Below are positions 1 through 7,791 of a stretch of 41,323 nucleotides of DNA, piece by piece. This DNA is from an uncultured Eggerthellaceae bacterium. Its GTDB lineage: Bacteria; Actinomycetota; Coriobacteriia; Coriobacteriales; Eggerthellaceae. How positions within the stretch are numbered: position 1 is the first letter of the stretch; each line of letters opens with the position of its first letter. The notes under the pieces are model-generated. The model was not told where the DNA came from. It saw only the letters and a list, made by a program, of their open reading frames with translations, and did not search any database. The stretch lies in the NCBI GenBank assembly GCA_958454405.1, contig CAUEBO010000019.1, forward strand, positions 1-41,323, in the 5' to 3' direction. Position numbers and translations under genes: made by a program.

Positions 1-1
1 C

Positions 2-31
2 GAGGCGCTGCAGGGAAAGGAAGGTGCGTAG
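2..31 (+). CDS. C-terminal tail of an upstream gene, probably 2-oxoacid:ferredoxin oxidoreductase alpha subunit (partial)
   Basis: Only the last ten codons are in the window: reading from base 2 gives a short peptide ending EALQGKEGA and a TAG at 29-31. The stop lies one base before the ATG of the beta-subunit gene, and the ribosome binding site of that gene lies inside this tail, as expected for a tightly packed operon. In this enzyme family the alpha subunit is usually encoded directly upstream of beta and gamma, so the tail is probably alpha. Too little sequence is present to prove it. Confidence 0.4.
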   Translation, partial: EALQGKEGA

Positions 32-32
32 C

Positions 33-872
33 ATGAGCGCAGAATCCAAGATCGTGTTCCAGCGCCCGCACGCGCTGTTGCCTGTGGTCACCAACTACTG
101 CCCGGGATGCCCGCACGGCATCGTGCACCGGCTCGTGGCGGAGTGCATCGACGAGCTGGGCGTCGAAGGCGACACCGTGGGCGTGGCCCCCGTCGGCTGC
201 GCTGTCACCTCGCCCGACTTCTTCGCCTGCGACATGATCGAGGCCGCCCACGGGCGCGCGCCGGCGGTCGCCACGGCCGTGAAGCGCGTGCATCCGGACA
301 ACGTGGTGTTCGCCTACCAGGGCGACGGCGACCTCGCCTCCATCGGCATGGCCGAGACCATCCACGCGGCCACGCGCGGCGAGCACATCACCGTCATCTT
401 CATCAACAACGCCATCTACGGCATGACGGGCGGCCAGATGGCCCCCACCAGCCTGCCGAACCAGGTGACGCAGACCTCGCCCTACGGCCGCGACGTGGCC
501 ACGGCGGGCTATCCCATCCGCGTGTGCGAGCTTCTGAGCTCGCTCGACGGCGTGGCGTACCTTGAGCGCGTCACGGTAGACAGCCCCAAGAACGTGCGCA
601 AGACGAAGAAGGCCATCAAGAAGGCGTTCAAGAACCAGATCGACGGCGTGGGCTATTCGCTCGTGGAGGTGGTTTCCACCTGCCCGACGAACTGGGGCCT
701 CACGCCGCAGGACTCCTTCGACTGGATGCGCGAGAACATGCTGCCGTACTATCCGCTGGGCGTGTACAAGGACGTGGTCGCCGACGGCTACGCGAACGCG
801 GCGGAGGCGGCTTCGGCGCGCAACGCCGACTGCCCGGTGGCGCATCCGGCAACGGAAGGAGGCGCGCGATGA
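33..872 (+). CDS. 2-oxoacid:ferredoxin oxidoreductase, beta (TPP-binding) subunit
   Basis: The product (279 aa) is the thiamine-diphosphate subunit of a 2-ketoacid:ferredoxin oxidoreductase, a cytoplasmic enzyme that decarboxylates a 2-oxoacid to acyl-CoA and reduces ferredoxin, or runs in reverse. It shows the CPGC segment near residues 23-26, the TPP motif GDGD at about 97-100 and the paired Asn at 125-126 (INNAIYGMTGGQ), all typical of KorB/VorB-type beta subunits. The ATG at 33 is chosen because AAAGGAAGG lies 8 bases upstream; an in-frame GTG at 24 falls inside that ribosome binding site. It overlaps the gamma gene by 4 bases. Whether the substrate is 2-oxoglutarate, a branched-chain oxoacid or an aryl pyruvate cannot be read from sequence alone. 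Confidence 0.92.
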   Translation: MSAESKIVFQRPHALLPVVTNYCPGCPHGIVHRLVAECIDELGVEGDTVGVAPVGCAVTSPDFFACDMIEAAHGRAPAVATAVKRVHPDNVVFAYQGDGDLASIGMAETIHAATRGEHITVIFINNAIYGMTGGQMAPTSLPNQVTQTSPYGRDVATAGYPIRVCELLSSLDGVAYLERVTVDSPKNVRKTKKAIKKAFKNQIDGVGYSLVEVVSTCPTNWGLTPQDSFDWMRENMLPYYPLGVYKDVVADGYANAAEAASARNADCPVAHPATEGGAR

Positions 873-1405
873 GCCGCACCATGAACGCCGTGCTGGCCGG
901 CTTCGGCGGCCAGGGCATCCTGTTCGCCGGCAAGATCATCGCCATCGCCGGCCTGATCGAGAACCGCGAGGTGTCGTGGCTGCCCTCGTACGGCCCCGAG
1001 ATGCGCGGCGGCACCGCCAACTGCAGCGTGTGTTTGGCCGACGACCCCATCGGCAGCCCGCTCGTGCTGCAGCCCGACGTGCTCGTGGTGATGAACCAGC
1101 CCTCGCTCGACAAGTTCGAGGACAGCGTGCAGCCCGGCGGCATCGTGGTGGCTGACTCGACGCTGGTCCAGCGCATCCCCGACATCCCGGGCGTGAAGGT
1201 GTGCGCCGTGCCCGCGACGAAGCTGGCCGAGGAGAACGGCTACAAGGCGCTGGCGAACGTCATACTGGTGGGCAAGCTGTTCGCGGAGACGGGCTTCTGT
1301 TCCCCGGAGACCATCCGGGCCGCGGTTGAGAAGTGCGTTCCCGCCAGCAAGAAGGCGAAGCTGCCGTCGAACCTCGCGGCGTTGGAGATAGGCATGAAGG
1401 CTTGA
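869..1405 (+). CDS. 2-oxoacid:ferredoxin oxidoreductase, gamma subunit
   Basis: This 178-aa protein is the small gamma subunit that completes the oxidoreductase. It begins with the family's glycine-rich stretch GFGGQG at residues 11-16, followed by a SYGPEMRGG segment near residues 45-53 that is characteristic of KorC/VorC/IorB-type subunits. Its start is translationally coupled to the beta gene (ATGA overlap), with GGAAGGAGG just upstream. Length is normal for a stand-alone gamma domain. The gene is followed after about 50 bases by an HTH-cupin regulator on the same strand. Confidence 0.92.
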   Translation: MSRTMNAVLAGFGGQGILFAGKIIAIAGLIENREVSWLPSYGPEMRGGTANCSVCLADDPIGSPLVLQPDVLVVMNQPSLDKFEDSVQPGGIVVADSTLVQRIPDIPGVKVCAVPATKLAEENGYKALANVILVGKLFAETGFCSPETIRAAVEKCVPASKKAKLPSNLAALEIGMKA

Positions 1406-1457
1406 GCGGCGGCCCCTGCGGTCGAGGGTCCGCGCGCGGATGCATGAAAGGACGAAC

Positions 1458-2009
1458 ATGGTAGCTGAACTGGTCGAGATCGGCCTGCGCATCAAGGGCT
1501 TGCGCGAGGCGTGCGACGTGTCGCGCGAAGAGATGGCCCGCGAGCTGGGCGTGCCGCTTGAGAAGTACGTCCATTGGGAGGAGACCGGCGACGACGTGCC
1601 CATCTCGGCCATCTACCACATGGCGCACCACTTCGGCGTGGAGTTCACCGAGATACTCACCGGCACGGCGGCCAAGCTGGACACGTACCAGGTGGTGCGC
1701 AACGGGGAGGGCCGCGAGGTGGACCGCTACCCGGGCTACCATTTCGAGGATCTGGCGTGGCGCTACACGGGCAAGATCATGCAGCCCTTGCTGGTGGTGC
1801 TCGATCCCACCGACGAGCCGGCGAAGCTCGTGGAGCACACGGGCCAGGAGTTCAACCTGGTCATGGAAGGCACGGTCATCGTCACCTGGTGCGACAAGGA
1901 GTTCGAGCTGCACGCGGGCGACAGCATCTACTTCAACCCGGCCTTTCCGCACGGACAGCGCTGCGGAGGGGACGTGCCCGCCAAGTTCGTCACGATCATC
2001 GCAGAGTAG
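1458..2009 (+). CDS. HTH (XRE-type) transcriptional regulator with C-terminal cupin domain
   Basis: About 183 aa. Residues 5-65 form an XRE-like helix-turn-helix (the stretch around SREEMARELGVPLEKYVHWE), and residues 100-180 form a single cupin barrel with the ending AGDSIYFNPAFPHGQR. This architecture is common in regulators that sense a small carboxylate or CoA-linked metabolite through the cupin. I chose ATG 1458 (GAAAGGA 5 bases upstream); ATG 1440 in the same frame is possible and adds six residues. It sits between the oxidoreductase genes and an acyl-CoA ligase and probably controls that pathway; the ligand is not identifiable. Confidence 0.85.
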   Translation: MVAELVEIGLRIKGLREACDVSREEMARELGVPLEKYVHWEETGDDVPISAIYHMAHHFGVEFTEILTGTAAKLDTYQVVRNGEGREVDRYPGYHFEDLAWRYTGKIMQPLLVVLDPTDEPAKLVEHTGQEFNLVMEGTVIVTWCDKEFELHAGDSIYFNPAFPHGQRCGGDVPAKFVTIIAE

Positions 2010-2021
2010 GAAGAGCGGCTT

Positions 2022-3695
2022 GTGGATTACCTATTGAAAAAGTACTGCCCTCGCATCGAGTTCGATTCGTACGAGGACTTCTACGAGAACTTCCGCATCG
2101 ACGTGCCCGAGGCGTTCAACTTCGGGTTCGACGTGGTGGACGAGTGGGCGCGCGTCGAGCCTGAGAAGCGGGCGCTCGTGTGGTGCGACGACCACGGCGG
2201 CGAGCGCACGTTCACGTTCACCGACCTGTCCCGCCTGTCGAACCAGGCGGCCAACGCTTTCCGGAAGCTCGGCATCGGCAAGGGCGACGTTGTCATGATG
2301 ATCCTGCGCCGCCGCTGGGAGTACTGGGTGTGCGCCGTCGCGCTGTGCAAGCTGGGCGCCACCATCATCCCCGCGTCGCTGCAGCTGACGAAGAAGGACA
2401 TCGCCTACCGCGCCGAAAGCGCCCAGGTGAAGATGATGGTGTGCGTGAACGACGATTACGTGTGCGGGCAGACCGAGCAGGCGCTGCCCGAATCGCCCTC
2501 CATCCGCGAGCGCATCATCGTGGCGGGCGAGCGCGAAGGATGGCGCTCCTTCGACGAGCTCATCGAAGGCGAGTCCGACGAGTTCGAGCGGCCCGTGGGC
2601 GATGCGGGCGTCACCAGCAAGGACATCATGCTCATCTACTTCACGTCCGGCACCACCGGCATGGCGAAGGCGGTGTGCCACAACTTCGCGCACCCGCTGG
2701 GACACATCATCACGGCGAAGTACTGGCAGCAGGTGGAGGAGAACGCGCTGCACATGAGCGTGACCGACAGCGGGTGGGCGAAGTTCGGCTGGGGCAAGAT
2801 CTACGGCCAGTGGATAGCCGGCGCCACCATCTTCGCCTACGACATGGACCAGTTCGTGCCCACGAAGCTCTTGCAGAAGATCCAGGATTACCGGCTGACC
2901 ACGTTCTGCGCGCCGCCGACGATGTACCGCTTCATGCTCCAGGAAGACGTGGCCGCCTACGACCTGTCGAGCGTGCACAACTTCGCCACGGCCGGCGAGC
3001 CGTTGAATGCCGAGGTCACCATCGCATGGAAGCGCCTGACGGGCAAGAACATCCGCGAGGGCTTCGGCCAGACGGAGGGCCCGGTGCTCTTGGCCACGTT
3101 TCCCTGGGTGGAGCCGCGCCCCGGGTCCATGGGCAAGCCCTCGCCGTTGTTGAACATCAAGCTGTTGGACGACGACGGCAGCGAAGTGGCCGACGGCGAG
3201 GAGGGCGCCATCTGCGTCACGGGCCTGAAGGAGGCGTACCCGCCGGGTCTGTTCGTGGGCTACTACCGCGACGAGGAGCGCACGCGCGAGGCCGTGGGCG
3301 GGGAGTACTACAACCTCCACGACATGGCGTGGCGCGACTCCGACGGCTACTGCTTCTTCGTGGGCCGCAACGACGACGTCATCAAGTGCTCGGGCTACCG
3401 CATCGGGCCCTTCGAAGTGGAGAGCGCGCTCGTGGAGCATCCCGCCGTGGTCGAGTGCGCCGTGACGGCCGCGCCCGACCCCATCCGCGGCAAGGTGGTG
3501 AAGGCCACCATCGTGCTGGCGAAGGGTTGGGAACCGTCCGACGAGCTGGTCAAAGAGCTGCAGAACCACGTGAAGAAGACGACCGCGCCCTACAAGTACC
3601 CGCGCATCGTGGAGTTCGTGGACGAGCTGCCCAAGACCATCGGCGGCAAGATCAAGCGCAAGCTGATACGCAACAACGACGGCATAGCTGATTAA
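2022..3695 (+). CDS. AMP-forming acyl-CoA synthetase (acetyl/medium-chain acyl-CoA synthetase-like)
   Basis: A 557-aa member of the ANL adenylating superfamily, which activates a carboxylic acid with ATP and CoA to acyl-CoA, AMP and PPi. Visible core motifs are TSGTTGMAK (from residue 208), the FGQTEG motif, the YRIGPFEVE region and the C-terminal PKTIGGKIKRK whose Lys at about 543 is the adenylation lysine. It starts with GTG 12 bases after the regulator gene, with AGGAAGAG spaced 6 bases. Together with the oxidoreductase it would interconvert a free acid, its acyl-CoA and the 2-oxoacid one carbon longer. In an anaerobe this could serve either reductive carboxylation of acids or 2-oxoacid degradation; direction and substrate are inference. 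Confidence 0.9.
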   Translation: MDYLLKKYCPRIEFDSYEDFYENFRIDVPEAFNFGFDVVDEWARVEPEKRALVWCDDHGGERTFTFTDLSRLSNQAANAFRKLGIGKGDVVMMILRRRWEYWVCAVALCKLGATIIPASLQLTKKDIAYRAESAQVKMMVCVNDDYVCGQTEQALPESPSIRERIIVAGEREGWRSFDELIEGESDEFERPVGDAGVTSKDIMLIYFTSGTTGMAKAVCHNFAHPLGHIITAKYWQQVEENALHMSVTDSGWAKFGWGKIYGQWIAGATIFAYDMDQFVPTKLLQKIQDYRLTTFCAPPTMYRFMLQEDVAAYDLSSVHNFATAGEPLNAEVTIAWKRLTGKNIREGFGQTEGPVLLATFPWVEPRPGSMGKPSPLLNIKLLDDDGSEVADGEEGAICVTGLKEAYPPGLFVGYYRDEERTREAVGGEYYNLHDMAWRDSDGYCFFVGRNDDVIKCSGYRIGPFEVESALVEHPAVVECAVTAAPDPIRGKVVKATIVLAKGWEPSDELVKELQNHVKKTTAPYKYPRIVEFVDELPKTIGGKIKRKLIRNNDGIAD

Positions 3696-3696
3696 C

Positions 3697-3722
3697 AGAA
3701 GGGCGCCTGCGGGCGCCCTTCT
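3697..3722 (+). terminator. Rho-independent-like terminator after the acyl-CoA synthetase gene
   Basis: A perfect 11-bp stem (AGAAGGGCGCC / GGCGCCCTTCT) with a 4-base loop begins one base after the stop codon of the ligase gene. There is no long T-run after it. A candidate -10 for the next gene abuts the 3' arm. Confidence 0.7.
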
Positions 3723-3730
3723 GGTACAAT
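3722..3730 (+). promoter_or_regulatory. Candidate extended -10 promoter element for the HipA-like gene
   Basis: TGGTACAAT directly after the terminator hairpin, about 45 bases before the start codon at 3775. No convincing -35 is seen. It belongs to the recurrent TA(C/T)NNT-type element found upstream of many genes in this window. Confidence 0.4.
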
Positions 3731-3774
3731 CAAGCGCATTGCAAACAGTGCGGACAGGACGGGAGGTGCGGGGC

Positions 3775-4716
3775 ATGGTCGAGATCGTCGATCTGCGCGA
3801 TTGCGAGAAAAGCGGCCTCTTCTACGGCGGGCGCGCCGGACAGAAGGAGGGCATCCTCATCGACGGCGAACCGTGGATCGCGAAGTACCCGCGCACCACG
3901 CGCGATCTGCAGGGCAGGCATCTGCCTCCCTACACCTCGAGCCCTGTTTCTGAATACGTGGGTGCGCACATCTACGCGTCGCTCGGCATCCCCGTCCATA
4001 AGACGATGCTCGGCTATCGGGCGGGCAAGGTGGTGTGCGCATGCAAGGACTTCACGTATCCTGGCAAGCGCTTGTTCGAGTTCAGGGAGATCAAGAACGC
4101 GCTTTCGGACGACGATGCGGGCTTCAGTTCGGCGCCGTCGGACGGTGAGAGCGTGTATCTGGGCGACGTGCTGGCCGCCATCGAGACATCCGAGCTTCTG
4201 CAGACGGTGCCGGGCGTGCGGGAACGCTTCTGGGACATGTTCGTGACGGATGCCTTCATCAAGAACCCCGATCGCAACAACGGCAACTGGGGCCTGCTCA
4301 TGGATGCGGCATGCACCTACGAACTGGCACCGGTCTACGATTTGGGCAGCTCGCTGTTCAGCAAAAGGAGTCCCTCGCTCGCCGAGAGCCGCCTGTCCGA
4401 CGAGGACGAGATCGAACAGGATGCGTTCGGCACGAACGTGTCGTGCTACCGGTTGCCGACCGAGAACGGCCGGGGTCGCGCCATCCATCCGTTCGAGTAC
4501 CTCGTCTCCACGCGCAACCCCGACTTGGACGCCGCTGTGGTCCGGTTCGTCGAAGCGGTGGACTTGGGCGCCGTCTGCGCCGTTATCGACAGCGTGCCCG
4601 CCGAGGCGTTCGGCCGTCCGCTCATGACGGAGGGCGTGCGCTCCTCGCACAAGCTGCTGCTCCGCCGCCGTTTGGAGGAGGGTTTCCTTCCCGTCTATCG
4701 GCGGATCGTCGGGTAG
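3775..4716 (+). CDS. HipA-like kinase-fold protein (orphan)
   Basis: About 313 aa. The C-terminal half has the HipA-family kinase signature: NPDRNNGNWG around residues 164-173 (catalytic Asp near 166) and APVYDLGSSL with the metal-binding Asp near 189. HipA proteins phosphorylate targets such as glutamyl-tRNA synthetase and normally pair with a small HTH antitoxin, HipB. No HipB-like gene adjoins it: upstream is a metabolic operon behind a terminator and downstream is a convergent slipin gene. The start ATG 3775 is chosen for GGGAGG upstream; an in-frame TTG at 3739 lacks support. It could be a solitary HipA/CtkA-type kinase rather than a toxin. Confidence 0.75.
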   Translation: MVEIVDLRDCEKSGLFYGGRAGQKEGILIDGEPWIAKYPRTTRDLQGRHLPPYTSSPVSEYVGAHIYASLGIPVHKTMLGYRAGKVVCACKDFTYPGKRLFEFREIKNALSDDDAGFSSAPSDGESVYLGDVLAAIETSELLQTVPGVRERFWDMFVTDAFIKNPDRNNGNWGLLMDAACTYELAPVYDLGSSLFSKRSPSLAESRLSDEDEIEQDAFGTNVSCYRLPTENGRGRAIHPFEYLVSTRNPDLDAAVVRFVEAVDLGAVCAVIDSVPAEAFGRPLMTEGVRSSHKLLLRRRLEEGFLPVYRRIVG

Positions 4717-4724
4717 GCTCGCGG

Positions 4725-5663
4725 CTACTTCAGGATGTCCTTCACCGCTTCGGTCGCGGCGTCGGCGAAGCCTTCGCTGTAGGCGCTCGGCACCACCACG
4801 AGGCCGCCGTTCTCCTTCACGCTGTCGTAGACGAGGTTCATTGTGCGCAGCTGCAGCGCTTTCTCGGGCTGGCCGTAGGTGGTCGCGGCGTCCAGGTACA
4901 TGTCGGATACGTCCCGCTCCACTTCGGCCAGGATCAGGCGTGCGTCGCGCTCGCGTTCGGCCTGGGCCTGGCGCGACATGGCGGCTTGCAGCTCCTTGGG
5001 TATCACGATGTCGCGGATCTCCACCGAGATCACCGTGATGCCCCAGTCGTCCACCTTCTCGGAGATGATGCGCTTGAGTTCCTCGTCGAGGTAGGCGCGG
5101 CGCATGGCGATTTCCGACAGGCATATCTGGCCGATGACGTCGCGCATGGCCGTCTGCGCGGCGAGCGAGATGATGGCTTCGAAGTTGCGCACCTGCTTGC
5201 ACGCGCGCTCGACGTCCCACACCACCCAGAACAGCACCGTGTCCACGTTCACGGGCACCAGGTCGCTCGAGAGCGTTTCCTCGGCGTCGAACGATATCGT
5301 GCGCACGCGCTGGTCGATCTTCGACGCCTCGGACTCCACGACGGGGATGGTGAAGTAGATGCCGGGGCCGGCCACGCGGTTGAACTTGCCCAGCCGCATG
5401 ATGACGGCCTTCTCCCATTCGAAGGCGATGTGCACGGACATGAATGCCAGCAGGCCCGCGAGCGCGGCCAGGGCGATGGTCCAGAAGCTCGCGACGCTCC
5501 ACGTCGCGGCCAGCACGGCGGCTGCCGGCACGAGGAACATGGCGGCCGAGAACACGGTGGCGCCGGCATGCGACGTCGTGCTGCTCTGCCCGTAGTCGAT
5601 CGTATCGGCGTAGGCGGCCGCAGTCTGGGATTTCACGGCGGGGGCGGTGCGTTCTCGTTTCAT
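4725..5663 (-). CDS. Slipin/stomatin-like SPFH (band 7) membrane protein
   Basis: A 312-aa membrane-anchored scaffold protein. Two hydrophobic segments at about residues 36-54 and 57-80 are followed by an SPFH/band 7 domain from roughly 83 to 250 (FNRVAGPGIYF, ERDARLILAEVERDVSD). Slipins oligomerise at the membrane and organise microdomains; no NfeD-type partner or protease is beside it. Its ATG (5663) overlaps the stop of the GntR gene by 4 bases (ATGA), and AGGAAGG lies 6 bases upstream, so a longer in-frame reading from 5765 is rejected. The overlap makes GntR the likely regulator of this gene. Confidence 0.88.
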   Translation of the reverse strand: MKRERTAPAVKSQTAAAYADTIDYGQSSTTSHAGATVFSAAMFLVPAAAVLAATWSVASFWTIALAALAGLLAFMSVHIAFEWEKAVIMRLGKFNRVAGPGIYFTIPVVESEASKIDQRVRTISFDAEETLSSDLVPVNVDTVLFWVVWDVERACKQVRNFEAIISLAAQTAMRDVIGQICLSEIAMRRAYLDEELKRIISEKVDDWGITVISVEIRDIVIPKELQAAMSRQAQAERERDARLILAEVERDVSDMYLDAATTYGQPEKALQLRTMNLVYDSVKENGGLVVVPSAYSEGFADAATEAVKDILK

Positions 5664-6070
5664 GGTCGGCCTTCCTGGGATTTTGCGTCGGCCCCGCGCC
5701 TGCGCTCGACGCGCTTCGCCACCTGGTTGGCGATGTCGTCGAGGGGGACGCCGAGGTCGAGGCATTGCTTGATCATCATGTCGATGATGTTGTCGGCGGG
5801 AGAGTCTTCTTTGGGCATGTCGGGGCGGGCGATGTCGCAGACGAACGTGCCGCGGCCCCGGTGTGAGATGAGGTAGCCGTCGTGCAGCAGGCTCAAATAG
5901 ACCTTGTTCACGGTGTTGTAGTTGATCTTGAGCTTGATGGCCAGGTCGCGGACGGTGGGGAGCTTGTCGCCGGGCTTGTAGTAGCCCGACGAGATCAGGT
6001 ACACGATCCTGTTCTTCAGCTGCAGCCAGATCGGCACGTTGCTGCGCTCGTCTATCTCGAAAACTTCCAC
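5660..6070 (-). CDS. GntR-family (YtrA-like) transcriptional regulator
   Basis: About 136 aa. The first 75 residues are a winged HTH of the GntR type: PIWLQLKNRIVYLI, then PGDKLPTVRDLAIKLKINYN, NTVNKVYLSL and the wing SHRGRGTFV. The short C-terminus without an effector domain is typical of the YtrA subfamily, which usually sits first in an operon with membrane proteins it represses. The GTG start at 6070 has ACGGAG about 7 bases upstream; a much longer open frame continues upstream but has unrelated, shadow-like composition. It is 25 bases downstream of the NrfD gene on the same strand, so read-through from the reductase operon is possible. Confidence 0.85.
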   Translation of the reverse strand: MEVFEIDERSNVPIWLQLKNRIVYLISSGYYKPGDKLPTVRDLAIKLKINYNTVNKVYLSLLHDGYLISHRGRGTFVCDIARPDMPKEDSPADNIIDMMIKQCLDLGVPLDDIANQVAKRVERRRGADAKSQEGRP

Positions 6071-6095
6071 CAACGGCTCCGTTCCGCGTCCTGCT

Positions 6096-6995
6096 TTAGG
6101 CGAACATGAAAAGGGAGAGGTGCGCGCCGGCTGCGACCGTGCACAACCGCAGGAAGAACCCTCCTGCGAGCACCGAGCAGCTTGCGACGATGCACCATCC
6201 CCGGTGCGCGCTCGCCGATCGCGCGGGCACCGATTCCATGATAGCGGGTATTGCCAGCCCGCACAGGACGAATCCGATCCAGAACTGCGCGGCCAGGGGC
6301 CCGGAGGCCAGCGCGGCGAGCGAAGCGGCTGCGGCGGGACTGTTCCTTGCGTGGAAGCAGAGAAGCGCAGCCGCGACGATCTCGAGCGCGATGAGCGCGG
6401 TGTCGGCGTGCATGAGCTTGGAAAGCGCCGGGCGCAGGCGCTCCAGGTCCGGCTCGGCGAACGCTGCGACGGCGAGCGCCGCCGCGACGCCGCAGGAGAG
6501 CGCCGAGAACGCGAACAGCGCGGGAAGCGCGGGCGAGGTCCACAGGGGCACGGACGGCATGCTGGACAGGAGCACCCCGGTGTACGCGACGACGACGAGC
6601 GCCGCCGCCGCTCCAACGGCTGCAACCAGGCGCTGGGCGGGCGACTCGCTTCCGATCGGGTTGCGGACGCCCAAGACGACGAGGACCGTCGCGCAGGCGA
6701 TGAGCGCGCTCAAGGTGAACGTTCCCACGGAGATGGGCGTGAGCGTGGGCTTGGAGAACAGCAAAAGCGCCTGCTCCTCCCGGGCGAGATCCTTGAACAG
6801 GCAGAGCGCCCCCGCGATGAGGGATCCCAGCGACGCGACGAGGAGCGGCATGCGCACCCGCGCGTGCAGAAGCGCCCACGGCCCGCCCTTGCGCGCCGCC
6901 AGGATGCCGAGCGTCCACGCGACGAGGTAGGCGCCGCCTCCCAGGCCGCCCAGGAAAAGGTACCAGATGATCAGCCCGCTGAAAAGCTCAGTCAC
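6096..6995 (-). CDS. NrfD/DmsC-like integral membrane quinol-interacting subunit
   Basis: A 299-aa, almost entirely hydrophobic protein with about eight predicted membrane helices. The N-terminus (LIIWYLFLGGLGGGAYLVAW) is typical of NrfD/PsrC/DmsC-family subunits, which pass electrons from menaquinol to a periplasmic ferredoxin subunit. It starts with GTG at 6995, with GAGGA placed over the stop of the upstream gene. It is the last reductase subunit gene of the minus-strand block headed by the molybdopterin enzyme at 9257-11722 and probably anchors that complex. Confidence 0.82.
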   Translation of the reverse strand: MTELFSGLIIWYLFLGGLGGGAYLVAWTLGILAARKGGPWALLHARVRMPLLVASLGSLIAGALCLFKDLAREEQALLLFSKPTLTPISVGTFTLSALIACATVLVVLGVRNPIGSESPAQRLVAAVGAAAALVVVAYTGVLLSSMPSVPLWTSPALPALFAFSALSCGVAAALAVAAFAEPDLERLRPALSKLMHADTALIALEIVAAALLCFHARNSPAAAASLAALASGPLAAQFWIGFVLCGLAIPAIMESVPARSASAHRGWCIVASCSVLAGGFFLRLCTVAAGAHLSLFMFA

Positions 6996-7004
6996 CGCCG
7001 GTCC

Positions 7005-7712
7005 TCACGTCGTCGCCTTCTGCGCTTCTCCCGCTTCCGCTTCGAGCCGCGCCTTCCGATCCAAAACCGCCTTGCCGCCGCGCAGGACGGCGTAAGCGAG
7101 CATGACCACAGTATAGACGACCACGCTCTCGAACGCCTTCTGCTCGCTTCCCGACGCCGAGGGGCCCAGGATGAGCAGCAGGTGCACGTACACGAGGACG
7201 AAGAACGGGTAGGCGAGCAGCTGCACGCGCTTCCACGTCGTCGCGTCCATCCGCCGCCTGACGGCGCGCAGCGAGGTGGCGGCCAATACGGCGAGCAGCG
7301 CCACGACGACGGCCGCGACGGCGAACGAGGCCGCTTTCGACACGGCGAAGCCCTGGACGATCTGGGCGAGGTAGGCGCCCAGGTAGTTCGCCACGTGCCC
7401 GGCCGCAAGAATGGCCGCGATGATGGAGAGCTCGCCGCGCACGGGCGCCAGCCAGCGCCGGGCACGCGAGCCTTCGGGCAGCACGCCGACGAACATGACG
7501 ATGGCGAACAGCCCGAACGCGACAAGGCAGCGCTGCAGGTAGGGCTGGAGCGCGCGGGCGATGACGGGCGCGAATCCCGAGAGCGCGTGTCCAAGGAACG
7601 CGAGGTCGGCGGCGATCGCAAGGACGTAGAACAGCGCGGGCGCCGCCTTCAGGGCGTTCCTGAAAACGAAGGCGAACGCGATGCACGCGGCGATGGCGAT
7701 GACGGGTTCCAT
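7005..7712 (-). CDS. Ferric-reductase-like transmembrane (haem b-type) protein
   Basis: About 235 aa with six hydrophobic segments. The C-terminal pattern WKRVQLLAYPFFVLVYVHLL resembles the ferric-reductase-like transmembrane domain of the MsrQ/YedZ group, and His residues within helices (LGHAL, AAGHVANY, YVHLL) could ligate haem. It likely moves electrons across the membrane between the quinone pool and the reductase. The ATG at 7712 follows GGAAGGA by 6 bases; a longer open frame to 7997 is a shadow overlapping the chaperone gene. Having this subunit beside an NrfD-type subunit is unusual for a Dms-type operon. Confidence 0.75.
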   Translation of the reverse strand: MEPVIAIAACIAFAFVFRNALKAAPALFYVLAIAADLAFLGHALSGFAPVIARALQPYLQRCLVAFGLFAIVMFVGVLPEGSRARRWLAPVRGELSIIAAILAAGHVANYLGAYLAQIVQGFAVSKAASFAVAAVVVALLAVLAATSLRAVRRRMDATTWKRVQLLAYPFFVLVYVHLLLILGPSASGSEQKAFESVVVYTVVMLAYAVLRGGKAVLDRKARLEAEAGEAQKATT

Positions 7713-7791
7713 GTTGCATCCTTCCATGGGGACGGGCGTCGGACGAACGGTGTCGGCGCGCGGCCCGCGCAAGGCGGGCGCGCCGCCGGCG

